In this document: positions 56,662-64,000 of the stretch, in pieces | How positions within the stretch are numbered: the stretch's first letter is position 1 | Layout of the letters: every line of letters starts with the position of its first letter | Notes under the pieces: model-generated | What the model was told of the DNA's origin: nothing | What the model saw: the letters and a program-made list of their open reading frames with translations, nothing else | Database searches by the model: none | Made by a program: the position numbers and the translations under genes | Assembly: GCA_026991575.1 (NCBI GenBank) | Contig: JALXBF010000118.1 | Span: 62,001 to 126,000, forward strand | Source of the DNA: Planctomycetota bacterium | Lineage (GTDB): Bacteria; Planctomycetota; Planctomycetia; JALXBF01 | Direction of reading: 5' to 3' | DNA length: 64,000 nucleotides

Positions 56662-58080
56662 ATGGTCGTGCTCCTGGTCCTGGCTGCACTTGCCGCGCTG
56701 TCCTGGTCGGTCGCGCTAGCAATCCCCTTTAGTGCCTTCGGACCGGGCATGCTCACGTGGCTGGCTGCCTCCGTGTACGGGCCCACCACGGTCCGCTGGG
56801 AGATCGGCCCCTGGACGCTGTCGCCGGACCGGGCCGTGCTCTTCTGGTTCCTCTTGTTCGTCACCGCCCGATGGTTGCTGGGGCACAGCCACCCGAGCCA
56901 ACTGCGCCGCGATCCGGCCGTCTGGGCCGGCCTTGCCTTCGGCGTGCTGGCGGCCCTGCAAGCATTCCTGCTACCCTGGAACCCCACGGCTCCTGAAGAC
57001 ATGCCGCCGCCCATTCGGCTAGCGTACGTGTCGGTCTTCCCGCTGATCTTGTACGTTGGAGTCGCTGCCGAGCCGACGGGGCGCGGTGGCGACCGGCGTC
57101 TGGCGTTGCTGATCGTCGTCCTGTGGCTGTTCGGCTTGTACCTTGCGGTGACCGCACTGGCAGAGCAGCTTGGCGTGACCTCGGTGATCTTTCCCAAACA
57201 CATCCTCAGGCCCCGTGTGCTCTATCCCGGGCGGCCAGTTGGACCATTCCTGTCGACGCCGCTACTGGGCACCACACTGGTCGTTTGCACTGCGGCGACA
57301 GTCCTCGTTGCGCTCAGAGGCCGAGGGGTGTTGCGCGGCGCTGCCCTGTGCAGCCTGCCGTTGCTTCTGGCCGCGATCGTGGCTACCGAGACCCGCTCAG
57401 TCTGGATCGGCGCGGTTGCTGTCGCAGGGCTTCTGCTCGTTGCGCTCGCCGGTAGGGACCTTCGCTACGGACTGCTTCTGCTCGGGGGGGCTGCCGCGGT
57501 GCTCGCCGGTGTCTTCGCCGGATCCAGTTTCGTCAATCCGGAGCGCGTCGAGGGATCACAGCTCGTTGAGTACAGCTTCCTGCAGCGGCTTGCGTTGATG
57601 GATGGGGCTGTGACGCTGTTTGTGCAGAAGCCCGTGCTTGGGTGGGGGTTCGGTCAGTTCGAACGCGTGGTGCGGTTGCATGTTGGTGGCGGCCTGCTCG
57701 GGTTCTGGGCCACCGGAGCGGCGGAGGGCTTATCGTCGCACAGCCTGCCGCTCCGCCTGCTGGCCGAGACAGGAGCCGTTGGCACCGGTCTGTGGCTTTC
57801 GATGTGGGCGGTCTGGTGCCGACGTGCGCTGGCGCTGTGGCGCAGCGGTGAGGCGGACAATCGGGCCGCCGGGCTACTATTCCTTGCAGGCACACTAGCA
57901 TACTGGTCCGAGACGCTGTTTCACGACACCAGCTTCCTGCCTGCTGGCAATCTCATGATCGCCCTGCTGGCAGCCGTAGTGACCGGAAGGCTCGCGGCGT
58001 CACGTAGTGACGCGATACGGGCGGAGGTGTTCGCTAGCCGTGCCACCGAGCGATTCCGCGTGGGCGTACATCAACGGTGA
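56662..58080 (+). CDS. O-antigen ligase/polymerase-like membrane protein
   Basis: 472-residue protein with about 11-12 membrane spans, of the Wzy/WaaL O-antigen ligase family. A large periplasmic loop sits late in the protein, around GSQLVEYSFLQRLALMDG and GWGFGQFERVV, with conserved Gly and Arg residues typical of this family (Wzy_C). It polymerises or ligates lipid-linked glycan repeats on the outer face of the inner membrane. GAGG lies upstream of ATG 56662. Its last 41 bases overlap the start of the class IV aminotransferase gene. Confidence 0.87.
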   Translation: MVVLLVLAALAALSWSVALAIPFSAFGPGMLTWLAASVYGPTTVRWEIGPWTLSPDRAVLFWFLLFVTARWLLGHSHPSQLRRDPAVWAGLAFGVLAALQAFLLPWNPTAPEDMPPPIRLAYVSVFPLILYVGVAAEPTGRGGDRRLALLIVVLWLFGLYLAVTALAEQLGVTSVIFPKHILRPRVLYPGRPVGPFLSTPLLGTTLVVCTAATVLVALRGRGVLRGAALCSLPLLLAAIVATETRSVWIGAVAVAGLLLVALAGRDLRYGLLLLGGAAAVLAGVFAGSSFVNPERVEGSQLVEYSFLQRLALMDGAVTLFVQKPVLGWGFGQFERVVRLHVGGGLLGFWATGAAEGLSSHSLPLRLLAETGAVGTGLWLSMWAVWCRRALALWRSGEADNRAAGLLFLAGTLAYWSETLFHDTSFLPAGNLMIALLAAVVTGRLAASRSDAIRAEVFASRATERFRVGVHQR

Positions 58081-58939
58081 GTTCGTTCCACTGCAACGGG
58101 CAGCTCTGCCCGTATTCGATGCTGGCTTTGTTTACGGGGCGACCGTCAGCGACGTGCTGCGCACATTCAACCGACGCTGGTTTCGCTTCGACGATCACGC
58201 CCGTCGTTTCCTGCGCTCCTGCCGCTACGTGGGCATCGAGCTTGCTGTGGACCCTGGCACGCTTCGGTCGATTGCCAATCAGCTGCTAGTCCGCACCGGA
58301 GGCCAGGAGTGCGGACTGGTCATGCTCGCCACGCCAGGCATCGTGCCGCTGTACGCCGGATTGCCCCGCGAGGCGGCGGCGGAGCACGGACCGAACCTGG
58401 TGCTGCACGTCTTTCCGCTGCGGCCAGGGCAGTTCCGCCCGCTGTACGAACGCGGCGTGCACGCCGTCGTAGCTGCCAATCGCCAGGTCCCGGTCGACTG
58501 CTGGGACCCGAAGGCTAAGTGCCGTAGCCGACTGCACTGGTGGCTGGCCCAGCGGCAGGTCCAGTCACTCGATCCGGAGGCAGTCCCGATTCTCTTGGAC
58601 CATCACGGCAACTTGACCGAAAGCGCTACCGCGAATGTGGTCGTCGTCATCGACGGCAGGATCTATTCGGTGCCGCCAGACCGCATCCTCTGGGGGATCA
58701 GCCTGCAGACCCTGCAGGAACTGTGTCAGGCACACGGCATTCCCTTCGATACGAGGCCGCTACAAGCGTACCATGCTGCTATTGCCGATGAAATCATCCT
58801 AACCAACTCGCTTTACTCGCTTGCGCCAGTAACCCGTTTCAACGGGCGGCCAGTGGCCACCGGGAAGCCGGGCCCGGTGTTTCGGCGGCTGTATCAGGCC
58901 TGGTCTGGACTGGTTGGCCGCGAGCTGGCCGAAGCATAG
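58040..58939 (+). CDS. Class IV PLP aminotransferase
   Basis: 299-residue fold-type IV PLP enzyme (branched-chain, D-amino acid or aminodeoxychorismate lyase group). The start AWAYINGEFVPLQRAALPVFDAGFVYG is family-typical. A Lys-rich PKAKCRSRLHWWLAQ block holds the candidate PLP lysine, and LTESATANVVVVIDG is the conserved Glu-containing block. Substrate cannot be decided: BCAT, D-alanine transaminase and ADC lyase share the fold. GTG 58040 is chosen; earlier GTG 58007 overlaps the ligase gene more. Its place at the end of the glycan operon suggests a sugar- or amino-acid-supply role, but that is inference. Confidence 0.88.
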   Translation: MPPSDSAWAYINGEFVPLQRAALPVFDAGFVYGATVSDVLRTFNRRWFRFDDHARRFLRSCRYVGIELAVDPGTLRSIANQLLVRTGGQECGLVMLATPGIVPLYAGLPREAAAEHGPNLVLHVFPLRPGQFRPLYERGVHAVVAANRQVPVDCWDPKAKCRSRLHWWLAQRQVQSLDPEAVPILLDHHGNLTESATANVVVVIDGRIYSVPPDRILWGISLQTLQELCQAHGIPFDTRPLQAYHAAIADEIILTNSLYSLAPVTRFNGRPVATGKPGPVFRRLYQAWSGLVGRELAEA

Positions 58940-59200
58940 TTGCTTCCCTATGACCTCACGTTCCGCGTGTCTCGCATCCGTTGCAGCCACCGGTCGCGGG
59001 GCCCGGGCCCGAGGGGGGACGTCGTGCGGGGGACGGGCGCCGCGGACGCGGTGGTAAAATAGGCAACTGTGGTGGGCTGGGGTGTGCTTGCCCATGTCAC
59101 GCTCACCGTACCGCTTGACCCGCCCGCTTGCAGCCGCCCATGCGCTTCCGGGTCTGTCCAGAGGCCGGATCGATTAAGAAGGCACCGTGAGGTCGAAATT
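58940..59200. other. Spacer upstream of the M1 peptidase gene
   Basis: 260 bases without a gene. Reading frames here extend the peptidase frame leftward but have no signal-like or coding character. The M1 gene promoter should be here. Confidence 0.4.
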
Positions 59201-61735
59201 ATGGTCCGTCGTCTACTGATCGGTATCTGCCTTGGGCTTTGCCTGGCTGTGTCCGCGTTCGCGCAGCTGGCGCCCTTCAATGCCAAGCCCAGGTCGGTGC
59301 GCACGCGGACGTTTGACACCGAGCACCTGAAGCTCGAATTGCGGTTTGACTGGGACCGCCGCACCGTCACCGGTACCGCCACGCTCACGCTGACGCCGTT
59401 CCGAGAGCTGCATCAACTGGAACTGGACGCAGTCGAGTTACGAGTCGAGGACGTGTGGGTTGGAACGGGGCCGGATCGGCTCGCACGGAGCCGTTTTCAG
59501 CGTCGGCCCGGGCGGCTCGTCGTCCTGCCAGAGAAGCGGTTGCGGCCAGGGAAGAAATACTGGGTGAAGGTGCAGTACACGGTGGTGGAGCCACGCCGGG
59601 GGGTGCACTTCGTGGTTCCCGGCCCCAAAGAGCCCCACAAGCATCGGGTGGTGTGGACCCAGAATGAGCCGGAATTCGCACGGTACTGGATCCCTTGCTA
59701 TGACGCACCCAACGATCGCCTGACCAGTGAGACGCTGGTCACGGTGCCCAAAGAGATGTTTGTCCTGTCGAATGGCGTGCTTCGCGGGCGTTCCGAGAAT
59801 GATGACGGCACGGTGACCTGGCACTGGGTCCAGGAGCAAGACCACGTTGTTTACCTCGTATCCGTCGTCGCGGGCACGTTCGTGCCGTATGAGCAGAAGT
59901 GGCGCGACGTTCCGATCGTCTCGTATGTGCCGCCCGAGTACGTGCACCTGGCCGAGAACTCCTTCGTGCACACCCCTGCAATGATGGACCTGTTCTCGCG
60001 GCTGATCGGTGTGAAGTATCCGTGGCCGAAGTATGCACAGATTTGCTGCGACGAGTATGGCGGCGGCATGGAGCACACGTCGGCCACGACGCTCGCGCTC
60101 GACACGCTGCACGACGACCGCGCGCACCTGGACGTCAGCAGCGAAGGGCTGGTGGCCCACGAACTAGCCCACCAGTGGTGGGGCAATCTGCTGACGTGCA
60201 AGGACTGGGCTGAGATCTGGTTAAACGAGAGCTTCGCCACGTACTTCGCCACCCTTTGGACCGAACACCACAAGGGCTGGGACGAGGCGACCTGGGAGCG
60301 TTACCAGCATCAGCTGCGGTACCTGCGCGAGGCGCGGCGTTATCGCCGGCCAATTGTCACGTACCGTTACCCATCGCCGGGGGCCATGTTCGATGCCCAC
60401 AGCTATCCCAAGGGCGGACGCGTCCTGCACACACTGCGTTATGTCCTGGGAGACCGGCTGTTCTATCGGGCACTTCGCCACTACGCCCGCAAGAACGCGT
60501 TCCGGGTGGTCGAGACCGCGGACCTGCGTACGGCCATTGAGGAGGCCACCGGCTATGGCATGAACTGGTTCTTCGACCAGTGGATCTACGGTGCCGGGCA
60601 TCCGGTGTTTCGGGTTACCGGTTCCTGGGATGGCGACGCGGGCGCATTCAAACTAGTCGTCGAGCAGACGCAGGAGGGGGAGGCGGTCCCGGAGGTGTAC
60701 CGCACGCCGGTTGAGCTGACGGTGTTGTCAGAGAAGGGGGAGCCAGTTCTGACGCGGCGGCTTTGGATTGATGAGCGGCGGCAAGTTTTCGTGTTGCCGC
60801 TCAAGCACGCGCCGGCCTCCTGGTGCTTTGATGGTCCGGACTGGGTGCTGGAGGTACACGACATTCGCAGGAGCGACGCTGAGTGGCGTTTTCGCGCGTT
60901 GCGTGATCCCCACCTGCTGTGTCGCCTTGAGGCCGTGCAGAAGCTCGATCGCCGGGGCGTCCGTGAGCGGTTTGTCGCGACGCTGGCTAGGGTGGCCGAG
61001 CGCGACCCGTTTTGGGCCGTACGCGCGGAGGCAGCCCGCGTGCTCGGTCGCGCGGGCGGGCCGCAGGCCAAGGCAGCTCTCCTGCGCGTAGCACGTCGGG
61101 ATACGAAGTCGGCGGTGCGCACGGCCGCCCTGCAGGCTCTCGGTTCCTACCGGGGTAAGGATGTGGCGGACGCACTGGAGGCGGCTGCGCGCACGGACAG
61201 ATCCTACTTCGCCGTTGCTGCCGCCCTGCGCAGCCTCACCCGCGTTGCCCCGGATCGGGCACGCCCGCTGCTGAAGCAGGCACTCCACCAACCCAGCTAC
61301 CGCGAAATCCTGCTGCGCGCTGCCGTGGACGGACTCGTCCAACTCGGTGATCGCTCCGTGACGGAGCGGATCAAGCAAATCCTCAAAGGACCGTCCACCG
61401 TACGGCAACGGCTGGCCGTGTACCGGGCTGCACTGCAGTTGGCAGAGGGCAAGGAACGCGAGCAGATCATCGACCTGCTCCTTGAAGACATGGACGATCC
61501 CAGACGGGGCATCCGTCAAAGCCTTGCCGCGATCCTGGGCGACAGCGGCAGCGCGCGGGCGCTGCAAGCACTACGCAAGATGCGTAGCCAGGAAGAGTGG
61601 GCCTGGGTTCGGCAGTCGCTGGATGATGCCATCGAGCGGCTGGAACAGAGCCTTCAACGGCAGCAGTCACTGGAGCGCCGCATCGAGCAGCTCGAACGGA
61701 AGATACGCCAGTTGGAGCAATCCAAGCCGAACTGA
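59201..61735 (+). CDS. M1 family metallopeptidase with HEAT repeats
   Basis: 844-residue secreted zinc aminopeptidase (M1). The signal peptide is VRRLLIGICLGLCLAVSAFA. The N-terminal beta domain leads to the exopeptidase motif GGGMEHTSATTL (variant of GAMEN, about residue 287) and the zinc motif VAHELAHQWWGN (HExxH, about residues 320-324) with the third ligand Glu in WLNESFATYFA about 19 residues on. Residues about 590-800 are HEAT-like repeats, and the last 40 residues form a heptad coiled coil (LEQSLQRQQSLERRIEQLE). ATG 59201 has GAGG 8 nt upstream. It probably trims peptides outside the cytoplasm. Confidence 0.93.
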   Translation: MVRRLLIGICLGLCLAVSAFAQLAPFNAKPRSVRTRTFDTEHLKLELRFDWDRRTVTGTATLTLTPFRELHQLELDAVELRVEDVWVGTGPDRLARSRFQRRPGRLVVLPEKRLRPGKKYWVKVQYTVVEPRRGVHFVVPGPKEPHKHRVVWTQNEPEFARYWIPCYDAPNDRLTSETLVTVPKEMFVLSNGVLRGRSENDDGTVTWHWVQEQDHVVYLVSVVAGTFVPYEQKWRDVPIVSYVPPEYVHLAENSFVHTPAMMDLFSRLIGVKYPWPKYAQICCDEYGGGMEHTSATTLALDTLHDDRAHLDVSSEGLVAHELAHQWWGNLLTCKDWAEIWLNESFATYFATLWTEHHKGWDEATWERYQHQLRYLREARRYRRPIVTYRYPSPGAMFDAHSYPKGGRVLHTLRYVLGDRLFYRALRHYARKNAFRVVETADLRTAIEEATGYGMNWFFDQWIYGAGHPVFRVTGSWDGDAGAFKLVVEQTQEGEAVPEVYRTPVELTVLSEKGEPVLTRRLWIDERRQVFVLPLKHAPASWCFDGPDWVLEVHDIRRSDAEWRFRALRDPHLLCRLEAVQKLDRRGVRERFVATLARVAERDPFWAVRAEAARVLGRAGGPQAKAALLRVARRDTKSAVRTAALQALGSYRGKDVADALEAAARTDRSYFAVAAALRSLTRVAPDRARPLLKQALHQPSYREILLRAAVDGLVQLGDRSVTERIKQILKGPSTVRQRLAVYRAALQLAEGKEREQIIDLLLEDMDDPRRGIRQSLAAILGDSGSARALQALRKMRSQEEWAWVRQSLDDAIERLEQSLQRQQSLERRIEQLERKIRQLEQSKPN

Positions 61736-62014
61736 GCCTCCTACGGGCGATAGCGCCGCCCCACGCCGTACGGATCCGGTCAGGGGGGCCAGGTCGGCCG
61801 ATCCGCGCTCGCAGCCGGTCCTGGGGGCCGTGCGACGGCGTGGCCACGCCAAACGCTGACGGAACACGCCTGCGCGACGGCGTGCACGGCGGGACCGGGC
61901 AGGCTACCCGGCTGTCGATCGCCTAAGCTGCTGCCGGAACTCCCTCCCGTGTGTTCCGGAGCGGTGGCCTCCGTGACCGGTCCTGCTTTCCCTTGCCGCC
62001 GCGACGGATCGCGG
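61736..62014. other. Spacer between convergent M1 peptidase and topoisomerase genes
   Basis: 279 bases between two stop codons. No gene is seen. GC-rich palindromes occur, but I could not identify a clear T-tract terminator. Confidence 0.4.
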
Positions 62015-63130
62015 TTAGTCGATCCAGTCCTGTTCTTTCAACTTGCGTGGCAGGTAGTCCGTGGTGAGGTAGCGGAAGTCCTTGTTGGCCAGCGCGTCCA
62101 GCTCGTACTTCAGACCCGTCTCCAGCATGTGCTTGATTTCGCGCTGCCATACCCTCTTAGAGAACCACGGGTACCTCAGCAGCTCCTTGGCACGGCGGAT
62201 GTCGCTGGGAGTCAGCTTGATGCCGACGTTTCGGGGGAGACCGTGCTTCTCCGGGTCGAAGCTACTGAGTCCTAGGAACTTCGCGTCCGGGATGGCCATT
62301 CGCTGGCTTTCGAACGCCAGGTTGATCGAACCCTGCTTGATGACCGAGTAGATGTAGTATCCCCAGGGATCGTTGTCGACCAACACGTAGATGGGCAGGC
62401 CGTATTCGTCGTGTAGCCGCCGGGCAAGCCGGCGGACACCCCGTGGTGGCTGGCCATTGCCGGTCATGAGGATACAGTTGTGCTTCTTCCAGAACTTGTC
62501 CTCCGACAGCCGGTTGAACTGCGTGCCCTTCTCGACGATGAGGACGAAATCGGCAGTGACTTTCTTGATGTCCAGTTCGCCTGGCTCGACGATCGACGGT
62601 ACGGTCTTGCCCGCCTTGCCCTGGCGGGTGCAGTCGATGACATCGCCGCCCTCGACAAAGACGATCGGGCCGACGATGGAACCGGATTCGGCCGCTCGTA
62701 CGTTGAGCTCCTCACGGAGGAGCGACAGGGTCACTTCCAGATCTTCGATTACCGTGTCAGACTCGTTTTGATCGTCAAACGTGTTCTCGTTCGTTCCGGG
62801 AATGGTGTGCTTGGTGCGGTAGTAGATCTCTCGCAAGGAGGTGCTGAAGTTTTCTGACTGCAGCACCTTCAGGGCATCGGCCACGAGGAGCGTTTGCATG
62901 AACTTCTTGGCCATGCCCAGGTTGAAGAAGGTGCGCTGCGTCTTGTTGTTGCCCATCTCGATCATGCCGCGCTTCTTGTTGAACGAGACGTTCGACAGGG
63001 CGCGGACCGGTACCTGGATGCACGGATCGCGCCCTTCGCGCGCGGCCTGGATCACGATGTCCGCCAGGCTCTCCAGAGCCTTCGCGACTTCTCTATTGGT
63101 CTTTCGCTTCCTACGTGTTACGGTTGCCAT
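62015..63130 (-). CDS. top6A: DNA topoisomerase VI subunit A
   Basis: 371-residue subunit A of type IIB topoisomerase VI, homologous to Spo11. The catalytic tyrosine is in STSLREIYYRTKHT (Tyr 103 or 104), and the Toprim-type metal motifs are VLIVEKGTQFNRL (Glu) and VDNDPWGYYIYSVI (DxDPxG). Length matches the archaeal family. The enzyme makes double-strand breaks with subunit B and relaxes supercoils. Typical hosts are archaea; bacterial cases are few. It follows top6B by 54 nt on the same strand. ATG 63130 has GGAAGAG upstream. This bacterial occurrence, with the intact active site, looks functional. Confidence 0.93.
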   Translation of the reverse strand: MATVTRRKRKTNREVAKALESLADIVIQAAREGRDPCIQVPVRALSNVSFNKKRGMIEMGNNKTQRTFFNLGMAKKFMQTLLVADALKVLQSENFSTSLREIYYRTKHTIPGTNENTFDDQNESDTVIEDLEVTLSLLREELNVRAAESGSIVGPIVFVEGGDVIDCTRQGKAGKTVPSIVEPGELDIKKVTADFVLIVEKGTQFNRLSEDKFWKKHNCILMTGNGQPPRGVRRLARRLHDEYGLPIYVLVDNDPWGYYIYSVIKQGSINLAFESQRMAIPDAKFLGLSSFDPEKHGLPRNVGIKLTPSDIRRAKELLRYPWFSKRVWQREIKHMLETGLKYELDALANKDFRYLTTDYLPRKLKEQDWID

Positions 63131-63184
63131 TGCGCTCTTCCGTCACGTTTCGCCGGTGCCGTGCTTGGGGGGCTACCAGATGGG

Positions 63185-64000
63185 CTAACGCTTACGGGAG
63201 CGGACTTGCCGGGCCGCCGCCTGAGCGGCCAGTTCGTGGACGTCGCCCTTCAGTTGGCCGTCCTCGGTACGGATGACCGCGCCGGCCAGTTCCGGATCAT
63301 CCTCTGCAGCTTTGACTCGCTTCAGGATGCGGTCCGTTTCGATGCCGCCGGTGACCTCTTCGGCGATGCGGAGCAGCTGTTTCTTGAGCCGTTCTTTGCT
63401 GATCTTGCCGTCCTTGAGGCGGTAGCACGCCTCGGCCACTTCCTCGATGTAGCGCGCAAAGGTGAATCGGCGCTGCAGCTCGTTGCGTGCCTGCTGGCGC
63501 TTGCGCAACCAGATGGCTAGCTTCCGGCCGCATTCCTGCAGCGCCAGCCGGATCTCACGAACAATTTCGTCATATTCGGCGATTGCCTCTTTCGCTTCGT
63601 TCGTGAACGGCACCCAGACGCTGGCCATGTGGATGACGATGGTCATCGGTCCCTGGGGCAGGGCTCCTTTGGACTGGGACAGGCCGTAGTTGCGCCAGTT
63701 CGTGTTCAGCACGGCCTTGTAGGTTGCGCACGCGGACTGCTGGTAGATAAGCGGCACGCGGTTGGCGAAGCGAATCACCCGGGCCAGTTCGGTATTGTCC
63801 TTGCCCTTCTGTTCCCCCTCCGCCTGGGCCTCACCATTACCACCATTAGCTAGTTCCTCGGCCACCTTGCTCAGGCTCCCGCCGTCTCCTCTGCCATAGG
63901 CGATCGCGACCTCGATCTGGAACGGGTTGCCGCGGTAGACGGCTGGTGCCCGGGTTGTTGCCACGTAGAAGTCCGCCGGGATGGTCTTGACCAACCCGGA
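63185..64000 (-). CDS. top6B: DNA topoisomerase VI subunit B, C-terminal part (gene continues off the window)
   Basis: The C-terminal portion of subunit B (at least 272 residues) of a Top6B continuing beyond position 64000. The visible part begins in frame with SGLVKTIPADFYV and covers the transducer and C-terminal region: QGPMTIVIHMASVWVPFTNEAKEAI is the typical Top6B transducer text, then a helical LRKRQQARNELQRRF region. The GHKL ATPase part is not in view. The frame is open at the edge, so the start cannot be given. Gene order B-then-A matches archaeal topoisomerase VI operons. Basic tail (QVRSRKR) closes the protein. Confidence 0.9.
   Translation of the reverse strand, partial: SGLVKTIPADFYVATTRAPAVYRGNPFQIEVAIAYGRGDGGSLSKVAEELANGGNGEAQAEGEQKGKDNTELARVIRFANRVPLIYQQSACATYKAVLNTNWRNYGLSQSKGALPQGPMTIVIHMASVWVPFTNEAKEAIAEYDEIVREIRLALQECGRKLAIWLRKRQQARNELQRRFTFARYIEEVAEACYRLKDGKISKERLKKQLLRIAEEVTGGIETDRILKRVKAAEDDPELAGAVIRTEDGQLKGDVHELAAQAAARQVRSRKR

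Noticed and set aside
11120-57490. Runs of seven or eight G in several genes as phase-variable tracts
   Set aside because: At this GC content such runs are expected by chance (roughly a dozen in 64 kb) and no gene is out of frame at one.
1-64000. tRNA, rRNA, CRISPR array, prophage, transposase
   Set aside because: Intergenic stretches were scanned by eye for TPsiC arms, repeat-spacer units and transposase or integrase motifs. None was found. The selC tRNA was not found either.

Overview
The window reads as chromosomal DNA of a high-GC bacterium, most probably a member of the Planctomycetota (PVC group). This placement is an inference from gene content. The window holds a very large PVC-type c-type cytochrome/dehydrogenase protein, a DUF1080 (3-keto-disaccharide hydrolase-like) protein, a PEP-CTERM surface protein, a secreted FG-GAP protein, an 'ArsC family (seleno)protein', many Gfo/Idh and sugar-isomerase type genes, and long gene-free spacers. 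No rRNA, tRNA, CRISPR array, insertion sequence or prophage was seen. TGA also ends many ordinary genes (for example the MFS transporter and the ExeA-like ATPase), so the genetic code is not globally reassigned.

The most notable result is two genes, each interrupted by one in-frame TGA, that are best explained as selenoprotein genes. The first (minus strand, 9585-10889) is a secreted FG-GAP/VCBS protein with a Sec-Cys pair at residues 102-103. The second (plus strand, 42871-43221) is a small thioredoxin-fold ArsC-like protein with a U-x-x-C motif at residues 14-17. In both cases the frame is open on either side, the TGA sits where a redox Cys is expected, and a hairpin fitting the bacterial SECIS rules lies 16-37 nt downstream. 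Standard gene callers would split the first gene and miss the second.

Layout. 1-2550: gene-poor, with a PEP-CTERM protein and a spacer rich in nested inverted repeats. 2551-7763 (minus): a four-gene stress operon, prkA, DUF444/YeaH, spoVR and a small unknown gene. 8459-10889 (minus): a Gfo/Idh oxidoreductase and the FG-GAP selenoprotein. 11804-14157 (plus): a Tat-exported aldo/keto reductase and an MFS transporter. 14160-19237 (minus): glycan precursor genes (two DPM1-like glycosyltransferases, two sugar-nucleotide epimerases) and a 2-hydroxyacid dehydrogenase. 19449-26540: an ExeA-like ATPase, a thioredoxin-like protein, an FHA-GAF sigma-54 activator, HflX and a PilZ protein. 26719-34500: a DUF1080 protein, an NhaC antiporter, a small membrane protein, two paralogous multi-pass GT39-type glycosyltransferases and a short membrane protein. 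34835-38879: ClpX, an esterase and a class I/II aminotransferase. 39031-46107: the PVC cytochrome, the ArsC-like selenoprotein and a large PHP/DUF3604-like exported protein. 46333-50242: a D-threonine aldolase/D-serine dehydratase-like enzyme, a zinc alcohol dehydrogenase, and an orphan ParA with a coupled small gene. 50813-58939: exopolysaccharide synthesis and export (GT4, Wza-like, Wzz-like, a CpsD-like protein without the P-loop lysine, O-antigen ligase/polymerase) plus a sugar isomerase and a class IV aminotransferase. 59201-61735: an M1 aminopeptidase with HEAT repeats. 62015-64000 (minus): DNA topoisomerase VI subunits A and B (B runs off the end), which are typical of archaea and sporadic in bacteria.

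The window mixes envelope and glycan assembly with secreted catabolic and redox proteins, consistent with a free-living heterotroph. All statements rest on reading the sequence by eye. No database search or folding program was run.
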